64,000 bases of DNA from Epiperipatus broadwayi. Taxonomy: Eukaryota > Onychophora > Udeonychophora > Euonychophora > Peripatidae. The position numbers and the translations under genes were made by a program. This document shows, one piece after another, positions 25,407-37,480 of this stretch. The notes below the pieces were generated by a model. The model worked only from the letters and a program-made list of their open reading frames with translations, did no database searches and had not been told where the DNA came from. The DNA lies in NCBI GenBank assembly GCA_028023455.1, contig JAQFVV010000158.1, positions 372,001 to 436,000 on the forward strand. The letters run 5' to 3'. How positions within the stretch are numbered: the first letter of the stretch is position 1; each line of letters begins with the position of its first letter.

Positions 25407-26500
25407 ATGGGTAGACTTTCTACACTTGAAAATTTGCATTTTGATTTTTCTGATAAGACAATCAGGATAAACAACGAGGTCTTGGAGAAGACATTTCTTC
25501 AAGATATGACCAAATCTGAAGTTGACTGTATAATATCTACTATCCTAGAGGCACTCATAGAAAACAAAATCACAAAAACCAACTTATTTGCAAGCGAAAA
25601 TATACTAAAATTGCAATCTATTATTAATGAATTTAGCCTGATTTTTTCAGAGATACCAAGAGTAATAGAGGGATTTCAACAAAGGATTAAATTAGTATAT
25701 AACCAACCATTTCAATCAAAATTTTACCCTATTCCATACCAGTATTGAGAAGAGATATCCATCAGGTTAACAAAATGCTGAATTTGGGGAATCATTTTCA
25801 AATGATCTTCACTTTACTGTAATCCAGTTGTAACTGTGAAGAAGAAAGATGGGTCAATAAGGTTTTATTTAAATGCTAGGCAACTAAATAAGATTACCAT
25901 TTCAGACAGAAACATTCCATCATCCATACATGAATTATTCATGAAATTTGGAAACAGGGTGTTCTCCACTTTCGATCTAACCTCCAACTATTGACAAATT
26001 GAACTCCATCCAAAAAATCACAAATACACTGCCTTCCAATATAAGGAGGGTTTTACCTATAAGTTTAATAGCATACCTTTTGGATTGATCAATAGTGGCC
26101 CTGGTCTGGTAAGATGTTTGGAGAAATGCCTATTTCCTGAGGTTAAACAAATCACAACTATTTACATGGATGATGTAATAATTGCATCTGCCATGATTGA
26201 AGAATATCTTCAACATCTTATTCTATTATTTGAGAAGTGTACAAAAAAGGGATTAAGGTCAACTTCAAGAAGAATACATTAGTTTGCAACCAAGTAGTCT
26301 TCTTAGATCATATCATTGGTTGCAATGGGATAAGGCCTCATCCAGATAAGATCAGTGCCATGCAAAACTTTCCTAAACTCACCAACAGAAAGCAAATTCA
26401 ATCATTTTTAAATCTATGCAATTTTTATAATTGTTTCTACCAGAAGTTCTCTGACCACATGGAACCATTACTAAGAGTCATTAAAAAATGAGTGGTAGAA
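25407..26500 (+). pseudogene. gypsy reverse transcriptase relic
   Basis: Pieces in changing frames: the linker and template-grip part ends at FYPIPYQY-stop (25748). The palm is partly readable around 25850-26080 with stops. INSGPGLVRCLEKCLF and IYMDDVIIAS are intact in 26085-26282. The thumb (LVCNQVVFLDHIIGCNGIRPHPDKI) continues to about 26491 in another frame. Too broken to give a product. Confidence 0.82.
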
Positions 26501-27188
26501 CTGGACTGAGAAATGGGAAAGGGCATTGGTGAAAATTAAGATAGGGTTTTTAGGGTAAATAATGTTAGTATTTCCTGATTTTAATAAACCCTTTATTGTC
26601 CAAACAAACAGTACTGGTTATGGATTAAATGTAACTATCCTAGATCAAGAACAGTCAGCCTGGAGTCCTCTATTTTATCAGGCAGCTTCTGAAGGGTCCA
26701 GAAATAAATTACATGGTTACCAAAAAGGAGAATACATTAATTTGCAACCAAGTAGTTTTCTTAGGTCATATCATTGGTTGCAATGGATAAGGCCTTATCC
26801 AGATAAGATTAGTGTCATGCAAAACTTTTCTAAACTCACCAACAGAAAGCAGATTCAATCATTTTAGGCCTATGCAATTTTTATAAATGTTTCTACCAGA
26901 AGTTTTCTGACCACATGGAACCATTGCTAAGACTCATTAGAAAAAATGAGTGGTATAACTGGACTGAGAAACAGGAAAGGGCATTGGTGAAAATTAAAAC
27001 AGGGTTTTTAGAGCTAACAATGTTAGCCTTTCTTGATTTTAATAAACCATTTATTGTCCAAACAAACAGTACTGGTTATGGATTAGAGGTAACTATCCTA
27101 GATCAAAGACAGTCAATCTGGAGTTCTCTACTTTATCAGCTAGCTTTTGAAGGGTCCAGAAATAAATTATATGGTTACCAAGAAGGAA
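26272..27188 (+). repeat. 458-bp tandem duplication inside the pol relic
   Basis: The stretch from GAATACATT at 26272 recurs from 26730, so the period is 458. Each unit encodes the RT thumb (GYH/DHIIGCNG, PDKIS) through the start of RNase H (FIVQTNSTGYGL) and ends in GGTTACCAA. The copies differ by scattered substitutions and small indels, so the duplication is old. The first copy ends in GGTTACCAAAAAGGAG, directly abutting the second. Confidence 0.9.
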
Positions 27189-27699
27189 GCACTAGCAATA
27201 GTGTGGACCTTCCAAAAATTTTGACAGATGCTTCTTGGATTGGAGGTGATAGTGATCACAGACCACAAAAACCTCTTGAATTCCTGAATCACAGCTACCT
27301 GACCAACAGTTGTCTAATCTAATCAGATGGAATCTGCTATTACAGAAATTCAATTATACAGTGCAATACTATAAGGGGTCAAAGAATGTCATGGCTGATG
27401 TGCTTAGTCAAAACCCATATAGGTCAGATTAGAACCACTTATCAGTAGATAATGCCTACATTGCAAATGTCAATATAAAGACTGATAGTAATGTAGAAAA
27501 TGATTTGGAGAACCTACCTGATTTAAACATAATCATGAAAATTTAAAAGGAGAGAAAGTTTTGAATGCACCAAAGGATTTTAATTCTTTTAAGCTAGAAA
27601 ACAAGGTCTTACTATATAGAGTAAATATAGATAAAGGAATAGAGGGTAGTAATACCTAAAACATTGTGTATCCTACTCATAAAGTCTATCCACTGTTTT

Positions 27700-28663
27700 T
27701 ACAAACACTGTAGTGCTCATAAAACAGAACATGCCTTGAAAAACTGGTTCTACTGACCAAGAATGTATAGAGACATTTTGAGATTGATTCAAGATTGTCT
27801 AGTGTGCTTTCAAGCCAAACCAATGTGCAAAAATTACAGTAACATTCCAAAGTCCATCATGCCTGAAAAAAAGAATGAGATCCTAGTGATTGATTATTAT
27901 GGGCAATTGTCTCCATTTAATAAACAGAAATACTTATTGGTCACTTATGATCACTTTTCTAAATATGTTTCTGCTTACCCAATAACCCCAGATAATACTA
28001 GGCATACAATCAAAGTATTAGACACCTTCCAATTCATGATGATAGGAAAGCCAAAACCATCTTAACAGACTATGGTATGCCTTCCTATCTAAAGAATAAA
28101 AAAAGTGGATGGAGAAATCTCAAATAAGGCACGTGCTCACATCCATTAGCAATCTACTATCAAACCCTTGTGAATGTGTAATGCAAGAGCTTGGACATTT
28201 GTTTAAACTTACCTAGAGGATGAGCATAAAGAGTGGGTAAAGCAAACATAACATGTAGTCAGTTACACCAATTGGAGTGTAAATAAATCAACCAAATTCA
28301 TGCCCATTAGACTACACATTAACAACTGCTACCTACACTATTCACCAAGTACCAACTCATGGTTAAACATACTCAAAGTGACATGGAAAGGAATATACAA
28401 AAAGTATATAATAAGACTGAGCAAAAAATAAAAACAAAGAAAAGCACACATAATTTCAAGATAGGAGACAAGGTTTTTATAAAAACATCCCATCTGAGTA
28501 AGCAGCAGAAAAATAAATATCAAAAATGTTATTACTCATATGAATAATTATTAACTATTGTGAAACAATCAGGACCAAATGCATTTTGGATAGACATAGA
28601 AGGAAAGATTAGGGGTATGTATAATGCCCACATTTTGAGGCCATATTTTGATCAGTCAGAGTG
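27700..28663 (+). pseudogene. gypsy integrase relic
   Basis: Readable pieces are the zinc-module end (CLVCFQAKP), the core (EILVIDYYGQLSPF; KYLLVTYDHFSKYVSAYPI), the NPCECVMQELGHLF segment with catalytic Glu codon GAA at 28172-28174, and the basic C-terminal strand (FKIGDKVFIKTSHLS) through ILRPYFDQSE near 28660. Several stops and frame changes separate them. It preserves the Glu that the 33-41 kb copy has lost. Confidence 0.82.
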
Positions 28664-29224
28664 ACCACATAATTTACATACTTAACTTATATGCAGATTA
28701 AAAGATAGGCATGAGCTTTAGCTAAAATTAGAAAAAAGGGAAATAATATTTAACTCTTATAATGCATGACTCGTCTAAAAACGAGAAGATTTGACATCAC
28801 TCTAAATTGGCTACTTTTTATCCCACGTATACATATAATATGTCATTCAAAAGAAAATCAAAAGTTCTGTAAGATGGTGCCCTCTTCAGATTTATTTTAC
28901 AAGTAAAAAATCAATAAAAATGACCATATATGTCAAACAAAACCAAAGCACCGCCTCCTCACCAACTTTTCTTGAATCTTATTGGCTGTCCCACTTCTGT
29001 CAGAAAGGGAAATGGCTGCCAAAAAGTAAAAAGTTACGTTCGTTTTGATTTTTATTATGAAAATTATAAACGAATGTTTACAACATTTTAAACAATATTT
29101 GAATTGAATTACAAATTATTATTGATAAAATAATACTAAAAATCAAATTATTTTAGAAAAATAGTTAAGATATTACCAAGAATTATTTATTTATTGCTAC
29201 ATATTGATCGTAACGTTAAAGAGT

Positions 29225-29254
29225 AAAAAAAAGATTGCTGACGCAATCTTTTTT
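29225..29254. repeat. Short perfect hairpin
   Basis: AAAAAAAGATTGC, loop TGAC, GCAATCTTTTTT. It looks like a bacterial terminator, but the setting is an animal genome; it is more likely a chance or transposon-derived palindrome. Confidence 0.7.
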
Positions 29255-31122
29255 GGTTGGTTGAATAGCGGTTACTTTTATTTCACCGCAATTGAATATT
29301 TTTTAAATTATAAATCAAATTTTATTTTTGAAAAGACTTTCGTTTGTTTCATAATCTGACAATTCAGTAATATACTTTTTACAAACGAAACTAATGTATT
29401 TATATTATTAAAAGTGATCTATTTTAACAATAGATTTTGTTAAAGTTGTGAGTTGGCCAATTACAAATTTTGATTTTTAACTCATTCAGCCAATTAAATA
29501 ATAATCATTGAAAGGGTTAAAAAATAGTCATTAATTTATGATGAAGGTATACCCAGATAAGCGCAAAAGCAAGTACTCAGAGACTTTAGAAATAAACTGA
29601 TACATAAGAGTTGATTCATACAGAATGATGGACACTCCAATATTTCATTTAGTCCTTAAAAATCCAGTAAGTCTCAAAAGGAGCAGGATGAAGACTAATG
29701 AGTTAAACTAGAGTCACATTACCTTTGAGTTCAGACTATATAACCATCATAAGACAAAAGGACCCATATATAAATCTCACTTTACAGTAAAGGACCTATA
29801 TATAAATATCACTTTACTGTAATGTAGTTAATGAAGTAGGAAATTATGAAGGAACATGGATATAGTTGAGGAAATATCAGAAGCTAAAATGAGTAGTTTT
29901 TATAATCTTTCTTTAAAAAAAAATAGACAATCCAATGCTAAATCAATGCATACATCATTTAATTGTCATAAAATTTTAATCCTGTAAGGATAGGGGACAA
30001 TCCTATCAAGACCAGCCTTCATTTAAAACATCAGCTTAGCTATCAGGTGGTTGAATATGCACTATCATATATATATATATATATATGCAACAAATGTTAT
30101 GTAATTTTAATTTTTAACTACAACCAATATAATACATGCAACAATAGACAACCACAGTAATGAAAAAGGAAATTGAAAAGCTAGTATACCAAACACTGGA
30201 AACTAAGCATAGTATAAAAGCAAACCCAATTCATTTCCATCATCTTTTGTTATTTTTCAAATGATGCAATAACTGTATAAAGCCAACATCTTAAGATCGA
30301 ATGTTCAAATACAAGAGAAGGTGGATAACTTGTTCAAATATTTCATGTCGTCAGTATAATTTTTGCAATGCAAAATTATAAGAAATTACAACTGATGTTT
30401 TAATAGAGAAAAGTTAGATAAATTTATGTGGTTTAACAAAAGAACTGAACTGATTTTAAATTGATATTTAAAAATAAAAACTGCAGTATTATTCAAACAT
30501 GGAGAAAAAAGAAATAGAATATCACCAGCATTTATATGATAAAGACATTTTTTCTTATATAAGCCATTAAATGCCAAGTAGAAAATCAAGAAAAATTAAA
30601 TCTGTTATGAACTTCTGTGCAATGTATTTTGTTTAAATTAACCTTACCCTAGAACTGGAGTGCTACTGTCCTGACCCTAGAAGCCCAATGACTTAATTTA
30701 CTTACCTGTATATTGCCTAAAGAAATATCAAATGCCCTACACTAAATGTCTAAAAGCCACTGCAGAAAATAGAAACAACATTGTTTCAAGCATGCTTGCT
30801 GAGGAATTCTAGCAAGCAATGAATGATTTACCGAAGAAGGATGATCCAAAGAGAGATAGACTGCATCCATAAAAGACATTATTACCAAACTAATGGACAT
30901 TAACCAAAATGACTTAAAGAAGGTTTTGATTTCATTAGGTATATATTTATATATTTTTATTTTATATATGTTTGTAAAATTTTAGCTTTATTTATGTCCA
31001 TACTTGGGAACTGAAACATGTCTCCAAATGGAAGAGTCCATTATAAATGAAAACAACAAAATGAAGAGGATGGAAATTATCGAGTTAAATAAAATTCTTT
31101 TTTTTTATGTTAAATAAAGTTT

Positions 31123-31428
31123 AGGCCACCTTTCCCTCCATAGTGATTTGACATTTGATCATCACCACTATGATATGAAATAAGTTAAGATTTTTGATAT
31201 TATTCTATATTAAACACATATACTTACTACAGGACAAAGTTTGTGTTATTTGTTTTTTTTTTCATTATGAACTATAGGCCACCTTTCCCTCCATAGTGAT
31301 TTGACATTTGATCATCACCACTATGATATGAAATAAGTTAAGATTTTTGATATTATTCTATATTAAACACACATACTTACTACAGGACAAAGTTTGTGTT
31401 ATTTGTTGTTTTTTTTCATTATGAACTA
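31123..31428. repeat. 153-bp direct tandem duplication
   Basis: AGGCCACCTTTCCCTCCATA starts at 31123 and again at 31276. The two units are almost identical, differing at about two bases plus T-run length, so the duplication is recent. No coding potential. Confidence 0.95.
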
Positions 31429-32743
31429 ACAATCATTTATGTTTATGTTTTTCTGGTGTAAATAATTAACCTTCATGTATATATGTTCTTTTCTATCATA
31501 GTGTATCAGTTCAAAATCCCATATACCCCTTATCCATTTAAAAAAATGATACTATATATCTGTGTACATCACGAGCATGAAATGATGTGTACATTTTAAA
31601 ATGGAAGATCGATAATAATCTTCAATAATACCCAGGATTAAATACAAATGAGTATTACTTTACTAATTATTAGAGGAAAAAAATTTGATTCAAATAAAAT
31701 CAAAATCTTCCCTAGTTAAACTATTTATATTTTCACCCCAATATCTATTTGCCCGGTAGACGTTTTCTCTCACTCTTCACATACCTTTAAAAGATTGTAC
31801 TAATTTGACAACCCTTAGCTGCCAGCCCCAACATAATAAAAGAAAGCAAAAAGTGAAATAATTTTCCCTTCCCTATCTGTCGAGAGAGTATGCAAAGAGA
31901 AATTTCTTTTCTGTTCTTGGAGATACATTTTATTTAGGTGAAGGAAAACTGGTGAAAAGTATATTATAATTCCAACTCCCTGATATAATATCCCGATAAT
32001 TAGCTCAAATATAATTCCCTATCTCAAGTACTTTGGGTAAGAATTGCTATAACTTTTTATAGCCATGGTAAACAGATATTACAAATAGGTGATTGCATTT
32101 TTTTTTTTATTTTCCTTTATTCTACAATAAATTATACGATAAACAAATAAAGTGTGAGATAATATAGTTTATTTAACTAAACCCCCTCTGCCACATATAG
32201 ATTTAAACATTATAATATTCAGTTATAAATTAATTATACTGCTTTCTATTTCCCTTTTTTATGATTCTACATATAATCATACAAGAATATTTAAATCCTT
32301 ATATTCGAGATCTACATTTAGATTAAAACGAACAAAGAAAGAAAAAAAATCCATTTTCTAACTTATATGTAAGTTAATTTATTTGCCATAAAATACAAAT
32401 GGTCAAAGATGGATGACAATAGGTGTGGTCTATACTCCCATATCCTGCACAAAACAATGAATGTTTCATTTTATAAATTCCCCAAAATAATAAAATAAGT
32501 TATACACAGATCTCACCCCTTGAACTTTCCCATTTGCTCATACAAAACTCAGAAGATTATATACACCTTTACATTTGGGTATGTAAAATAATAATTTACA
32601 TATATATTATTTTGTTTTACATAAAAATAAAATGTATAGGCTGGCTCTATATCACTCCAGATGAGGTGACACCGCCATGATTAAAATTAAATAACACGTA
32701 AAGGTAAAAATGAGGGAAAAGAACAAAAAAATAATAATCCTAT

Positions 32744-34364
32744 TGTAACAGTAGCTGGGTTCAAATACAAGAGATAATGCAACATAGAGTGTTAATTGTG
32801 AGTGTTGATAGGGATTGATTGTATATATGCAAAAAGATATATAAATAGTCATTCGAACCCTGTTACAAAGAGTGTGAAAGTAATACGTAATCTGTTAAAG
32901 GCTGGACTGTATGCTTGTATATATATATAGTTATATCTGTGTTATTATAAAGTGGGTATAAGTATTAACGGTTATATGTGAGATTGACAAGAGGCAATTA
33001 TATACGGAGTTGTATAAATTTGTTATCGATTATACATATAGATTTTATTGTTCGTTAAGGTTCTAAGTTCTACATTTAATAATATTAGCAGTAACACGTG
33101 TTTCTTGATGAATCCATTGGGTGTATAAAGCTACAGAAATAGAATGAATTAGTTGCTGAAGGCAGTTTGAATTAATGACTGTTGGCCAGAAGTCTGAGAA
33201 CTGGTCGAGTTAGTATTTGGAAACAATAGACGATCCGGTTTGCAGCGTATGAATAGATAAGGAAAAATATGAGGTTAAAGAGTGTAAAAGAAAAGAACTA
33301 TTTTTTTTTGCTAATTTAGATAGTGGTGATTAGAAGGAAGGCAACTGGGGCACAGATTTTGGATTGGATTAACGTGTAATTGATTAAGAAGTTTTAGTAA
33401 TATTCCCATCAAAATGTTGGGGTAATTAAATAGTGTGAGTTTCGTTAGACTGGCCCAGTGGATTGTTATTGTAGGACACACCTGAATCAGATTTATGAAA
33501 TTTTGCTGTTTAAAATTATCAAGTGTAATGGTGATGAAGCACATGCTGTTAGGACCTCTTAAGCGAGTGAAATCATCTACTCCACCTCTACGATAACCTA
33601 TTTGGCATATCACATTGTGGACTGTTTACCGTCCTTAGGATCTACAAATATTGATAAGGCCAGTATTTCTTTCGGATTATAACTGTTTGGACTGTTAACT
33701 TTGACCATGTGGACATTCGATCGTAATTAAGGTAAATTGACCTTTGCTCTATATATGTGTTCAGTGAATGCGTAGTAGTGAAGGGACTTGTATTACCTCT
33801 ATATTAAATACAGTAATAAATCTTGTTTAAATTAATAAAAAAAAACATTAAATAAACAACTCTGATGTGTAATTGCACTCTTTTGTTGCTATATATATAT
33901 GAATCATATATGTGTGTATCGGAATAAATGGGTTGTGCGCATGAATATTAAGATATGTATAGGTGTGTATAAAGCTTAGAATTAAATGATAACTAGCATA
34001 GTAACTTATAGTCTAGTTTTGTTATAACTTCTGGGCTGGGTAATATAATTATAAACAAGTAAATTATCGTATGGTATACGTAGATATATAAGACATAGTC
34101 GGGAATTGTCTTTGCTTTGTTCTCTCACTAGATCATGTTCCCCAGACCTTGAGATAGAGCTAGTCTGGATGCACTACCCTATATATATATATATATGTAC
34201 AGAACCCTTATTTATGTTTTCGGTGGGTATAATTCTTATCAAAGTGTAAGATTAGCGGTTGAGATGGGATTTAAACCATGCTCATAAATATACTTACTTG
34301 AAGCTGTGGGAGAGATCGTATACATGCATAAATTATGCAACAATAATATGGGTAGATGCTTAAA
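32744..34364 (+). repeat. 5' LTR of the gypsy element
   Basis: About 1,621 bases, starting TGTAACAGTAGC and matched almost throughout by the repeat beginning at 38666. The match stops after GCTTAAA, where the downstream copy runs into flanking DNA and this copy runs into the internal region. The 3' end is not the usual CA, so the exact boundary could be a few bases off. It keeps the uninterrupted version of the site (CTCTATATATGTG near 33750) that is occupied by a MITE in the other LTR. Confidence 0.9.
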
Positions 34365-34365
34365 A

Positions 34366-34383
34366 TGGCATCCCAATGAACGA
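34366..34383 (+). promoter_or_regulatory. Possible primer binding site
   Basis: Directly inside the 5' LTR boundary is TGGCATCCCAATGAACGA. A TGG start one base inside the LTR is where the tRNA primer of reverse transcription should pair. I have not matched it to a particular tRNA 3' end. Confidence 0.45.
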
Positions 34384-34856
34384 GGCTGCGAATACTGGAG
34401 AATGGGCATTAAAAGAGTGTCCTAACGTAACTTAAAAAGAGCTTTCCAAATGAGAGTTGGAGAATTTTTTTTTAAAAAAAAAAGTGGTAGAGAAAACAGA
34501 AAGAGTTTAAGCACATATTGGAAATATAGTAAATATTGGCATATTTTGCGATGTGTGAATATACGTGTAGAAAAGTTCTCAAGTGGTCAGAGGGGAAAAT
34601 AGCATTGTTGTCTGTTTTGTGATATATATATATATATATATAAAGTCATGGTTTATAAAATAGGGGTTTAAGAATTTTATCAACATTGGGATATTATAAA
34701 ACAATATCGTTCCATATGATAGTAATGAGGGAGGAAGGTCTATCAGGTGGGTCATGCAGTGGACCATTGGAAGCCGGGGTGATGAACCTGGCACATAATT
34801 AAAATAGTAATAGATACGAACATAATAACAGCCATATATATAAAAAAAGGAAGGCA

Positions 34857-35189
34857 ATGGAATTGAAGATAAGAGTATATGGAGGGAGAAAGAAGGAGTC
34901 ACCCATAGAGCACCTCAAGAGCCTTCAAAGATACTATAAGTACTATGAGATAGCAGATGAACACCAAGTGATCATAGCATACCATCATCTAGAGAAACAT
35001 GCAGAGACATGGTGGAATTCACTGAGTCATCAACCTCAAACATTTCTGGAGTATAAAGAAGCATTAGCCAATATATTCTGGAATGAAGAAATACAAGAAA
35101 GGGTGAGGGCTCAAGTGGTAGAGCAGGAGTTCCAAGAAGGTAATGGAGAAGCATACATACATTTTTTAGGCAGCAGGTGGCCACATTAA
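34857..35189 (+). pseudogene. gag-like capsid fragment, N-terminal part
   Basis: A 110-residue frame whose core (HHLEKHAETWWNSL, then FLEYKEALANIFW and QERVRAQVVEQEF) has the spacing of the retrotransposon gag domain, with tryptophans followed by an amphipathic helix. It breaks off in GSRWPH and a stop. The expected continuation (RQQVATLRTLEAC) lies in the -1 frame after the T6A run at 35162-35168. It is followed at once by the protease-bearing frame. The break may be decay or a frameshift site; see the findings. Confidence 0.7.
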
Positions 35190-35770
35190 GGACTCTAGAA
35201 GCATGTAAATTATCAGAGGAACAGATTGTAGAAATGGCATGCAGAAAGTTACCCAATGAAATTAGGTGGATGCTGGGAAAAAGAGGAGAAAGATCAGTGG
35301 TGATGATTGATAAAATGTTGAGCCAACTAGAAATAGAGACAGAAAGAAGACAGATAGAGGAGCATAAGCTTAGGTCCAAAGGGGACACAGATGCTAATAA
35401 GCAGGGGACAAAAAGAATAGGCAATTTAATATGTTCTTGGGAAGACTGGGTTCCAGGATATGCACTTCAGACATGCCTCATCATCCCTATAAAGGTAGGT
35501 TCAATGGATGTTGAAGCCCTCATGGATTTGGGCAGTCAGGTATCAGTAGTATCAGAGAGATTATACCACCAAATTAGAAGGGAACAACCAGATATACCGA
35601 TTCTCCCTCTAAAAACAGTTCACATAGCAATGGCAGACAACTGGAGAGCTAAAGTAGAGCCAAAGCAGATATGGATAGATCTAAAAATTAATGGAAAGAG
35701 CTATCCACATGTGTTCCTTATAATGAAAGGTTTAGTACATGAGGCCTTGTTGGGATCAGATTTTTTATAG
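35168..35770 (+). pseudogene. gag C-terminus and retropepsin domain
   Basis: Continues gag in the -1 frame (ATLRTLEACKLSEEQIVEM) and runs into an aspartic protease. The active-site loop reads ALMDLGSQVSVVS at about 35519-35557, where gypsy proteases have D-S/T-G. Serine is replaced by leucine (GAT TTG GGC at 35525-35533), which should abolish activity. The closing strand GLVHEALLGSDFL is a normal retropepsin-like end. The frame stops at TAG 35768, one base out of phase with the reverse transcriptase that follows. The related relic at 25181-25189 keeps an intact DSG. Confidence 0.8.
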
Positions 35771-36593
35771 ATACAAATGTAACCTTGACTATGAGAGGTG
35801 TCAGGTCACATGTGCAGGTGAAGTGATACGTTTTCTCACAGAGGAGCCTCAATGGTCATTAGAAATGTTACATCTAGAGGAGGATGTCCCAGAGAAACTC
35901 AAAGATAAGATCGAAGGAACAAAAGTAAAAGGGAAAGTTCAAGATAGTCCATTACAACAAACATTGACCAAGTATCACCAAGTCTTTTCAGACAAGCCAG
36001 GAGTTATCCAAGGGTTTGAGCAGAGAATTAAGATGAGAGATGGCCAGACATTCAAAGCTAGATCATACCCCATTCCACATCAATACCGAAAGAAAGTAAA
36101 AGAGCAAATAGATCAGATGCTGGAGTGGGTAATTATATCAAAATGCTCATCGGCATATTGCAACCCGATGGTGGTAGTTAAAAAGAAGGATGGATCTGTT
36201 AGATTATGTCTCGATGCTCAACAGTTAAATAAAGTGACTGTACCAGACTGCAATGTACCACCTCCCATGCAAGAATTACTGAGGAAGTTCCAAGGGAAGA
36301 AGGTATTTTCGACCGATTTAACTGCCAGTTATTGGCAAATTAAGTTACATCTGGAAGATTGCCAATACACATCATTCAGATATGAGGGCCACTCATATCA
36401 ATTTAACTGGATGCCTTTTGGCCTAATAAACAGTGGGGCAGGCTTACTCAGGTGCTTGGATCAGGTGCTATCCTCAAAGATAAAGGACATGGTCATGATT
36501 TACATGGATGACATGCTGATAGCCTCAACTGATATTAAGGAACACATACAGGAAGTAGAACTATTTCTAGAAGAATGTGAAAAAAGGGCATAA
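35763..36593 (+). pseudogene. Reverse transcriptase, fingers-palm part
   Basis: Carries the RT signatures in order: SYPIPHQYRKKVKEQIDQML, NPMVVVKKKDGSVRLCLDAQQLN, FSTDLTASYWQIKLH, FNWMPFGLINSGAG and the catalytic box IYMDDMLIAS (YMDD at 36501-36512). Gypsy elements more often have Y(V/I/L)DD; the relic at 26163 also has YMDD, so this is a family trait. The real domain begins after the T-run at 35761-35766, although an ATG in the same frame lies earlier at 35739. The frame ends at KRA-stop (36591), and the thumb continues one frame over. Confidence 0.9.
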
Positions 36594-36595
36594 AA

Positions 36596-37480
36596 ATAAA
36601 TATCAAGAAGAGCACACTGTGTCAGAAAGAGGTGGTCTTTCTTGGGCACATGGTGGGAGCTCAGGGACTCAAACTGCACCCGGACAAGATCTCGGATATT
36701 CGCGACTTTCCAACGCCTAGATCCAAGAAGCAGGTCCGATCATTTCTGGGCCTGTGTACATTCTACAACCGCTTTCAAGACCGGTTTGCAGAACGGATGG
36801 AGCCATTGGTGAAGTTATTAAAAAAAGGTAGTGAGTGGAAGTGGATGGAAGAACAGGACCAAGCCTTCCAAAGAGTGAAGACAGGTTTCTTGGAACATGT
36901 TATGCTGGCCTTTCCTGACTTTTCAAAGCCATTCATAGTTCAGACAGATAGCAGTGGATATGGTCTTGGAGTGACCTTGGCTCAAGAGCAAGAAGATGGG
37001 AGAATGGGTGTACTATATTTTCTGAGCAGGCTACTCAAAGGTCCTGAGGTACATTATACAACCACTGAGAAAGAGGCATTGGCCATTGTTTGGGCCTTTC
37101 AGAAGTTTTGCACACTGTTACTGGGCTCAGAGGTCATCGTGGTTACTGACCACAAGAGTCTGGAATTTATCAACCACAGATACCTCACTAACAGCAGATT
37201 AGTACGTTGGAGCCTGTACCTCCAAGAATACAACTATACGGTGAGGTATTGCAAAGGGTCTGACAACGTGGTAGCTGATGCTCTCAGCGGCAATCCAGTG
37301 GACAAGCAATCACATCATCTGGGTACTGAGAATTTGTATATAGCAAGCATAGGGTTGAGAACAGATGAAGGACTTGAAAGTGATTTGAGGCACCTGGAGT
37401 ACTTTCAGAGAGAACACCAACAACTCCAGCCCATCATTGACCAATTGGAAGGTAAAGAAGCTAAATTGATTGGGGGTTGA
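36596..37480 (+). pseudogene. RT thumb/connection and RNase H
   Basis: Continues pol in a new frame from about 36596. VVFLGHMVGAQGLKLHPDKI and RSFLGLCTFYNRF are the typical RT-to-RNase H linker. RNase H follows: FIVQTDSSGYGLGVTL (first catalytic Asp), TTTEKEALAIVWAFQKF (catalytic Glu), VVTDHKSLEFI (Asp) and SDNVVADALS (Asp). All four acidic positions appear present. The frame ends at TGA 37478-37480, and the integrase continues in the same frame just after it, so this stop is one point lesion in a longer RT-RNase H-integrase frame. Confidence 0.88.

Larger units (their letters stand above)
25150..28663 (+). mobile_element. Eroded Ty3/gypsy pol relic, same family as the 33-41 kb element
   Basis: A run of short frames, interrupted by many stops, that reads in order protease (LLDSGSQISVVS near 25175), GLIHEVILWVDF, RT (YPIPYQY, IPFGLINSGPGLVRC, YMDD at 26163-26174), RNase H fragments (FIVQTNSTGYGL, FLNHSYLTNS) and integrase to 28663. 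Wording matches the better-preserved element closely, including YMDD and the NPCE region. No LTRs or gag were found on either side, so it is a truncated copy. Part of it is tandemly duplicated. Confidence 0.9.
28670..32730. other. No gene recognised
   Basis: Between the two gypsy elements. Holds the hairpin at 29225, a TA run at about 30068 and the 153-bp duplication at 31.1 kb. Nothing else recognisable. Confidence 0.5.

Noticed and set aside
29225-29254. Intrinsic bacterial terminator
   Set aside because: The shape fits, but the window is clearly eukaryotic with no gene just upstream.
34972-35424. 150-residue minus-strand open reading
   Set aside because: Antisense of the gag/protease region of the gypsy element.
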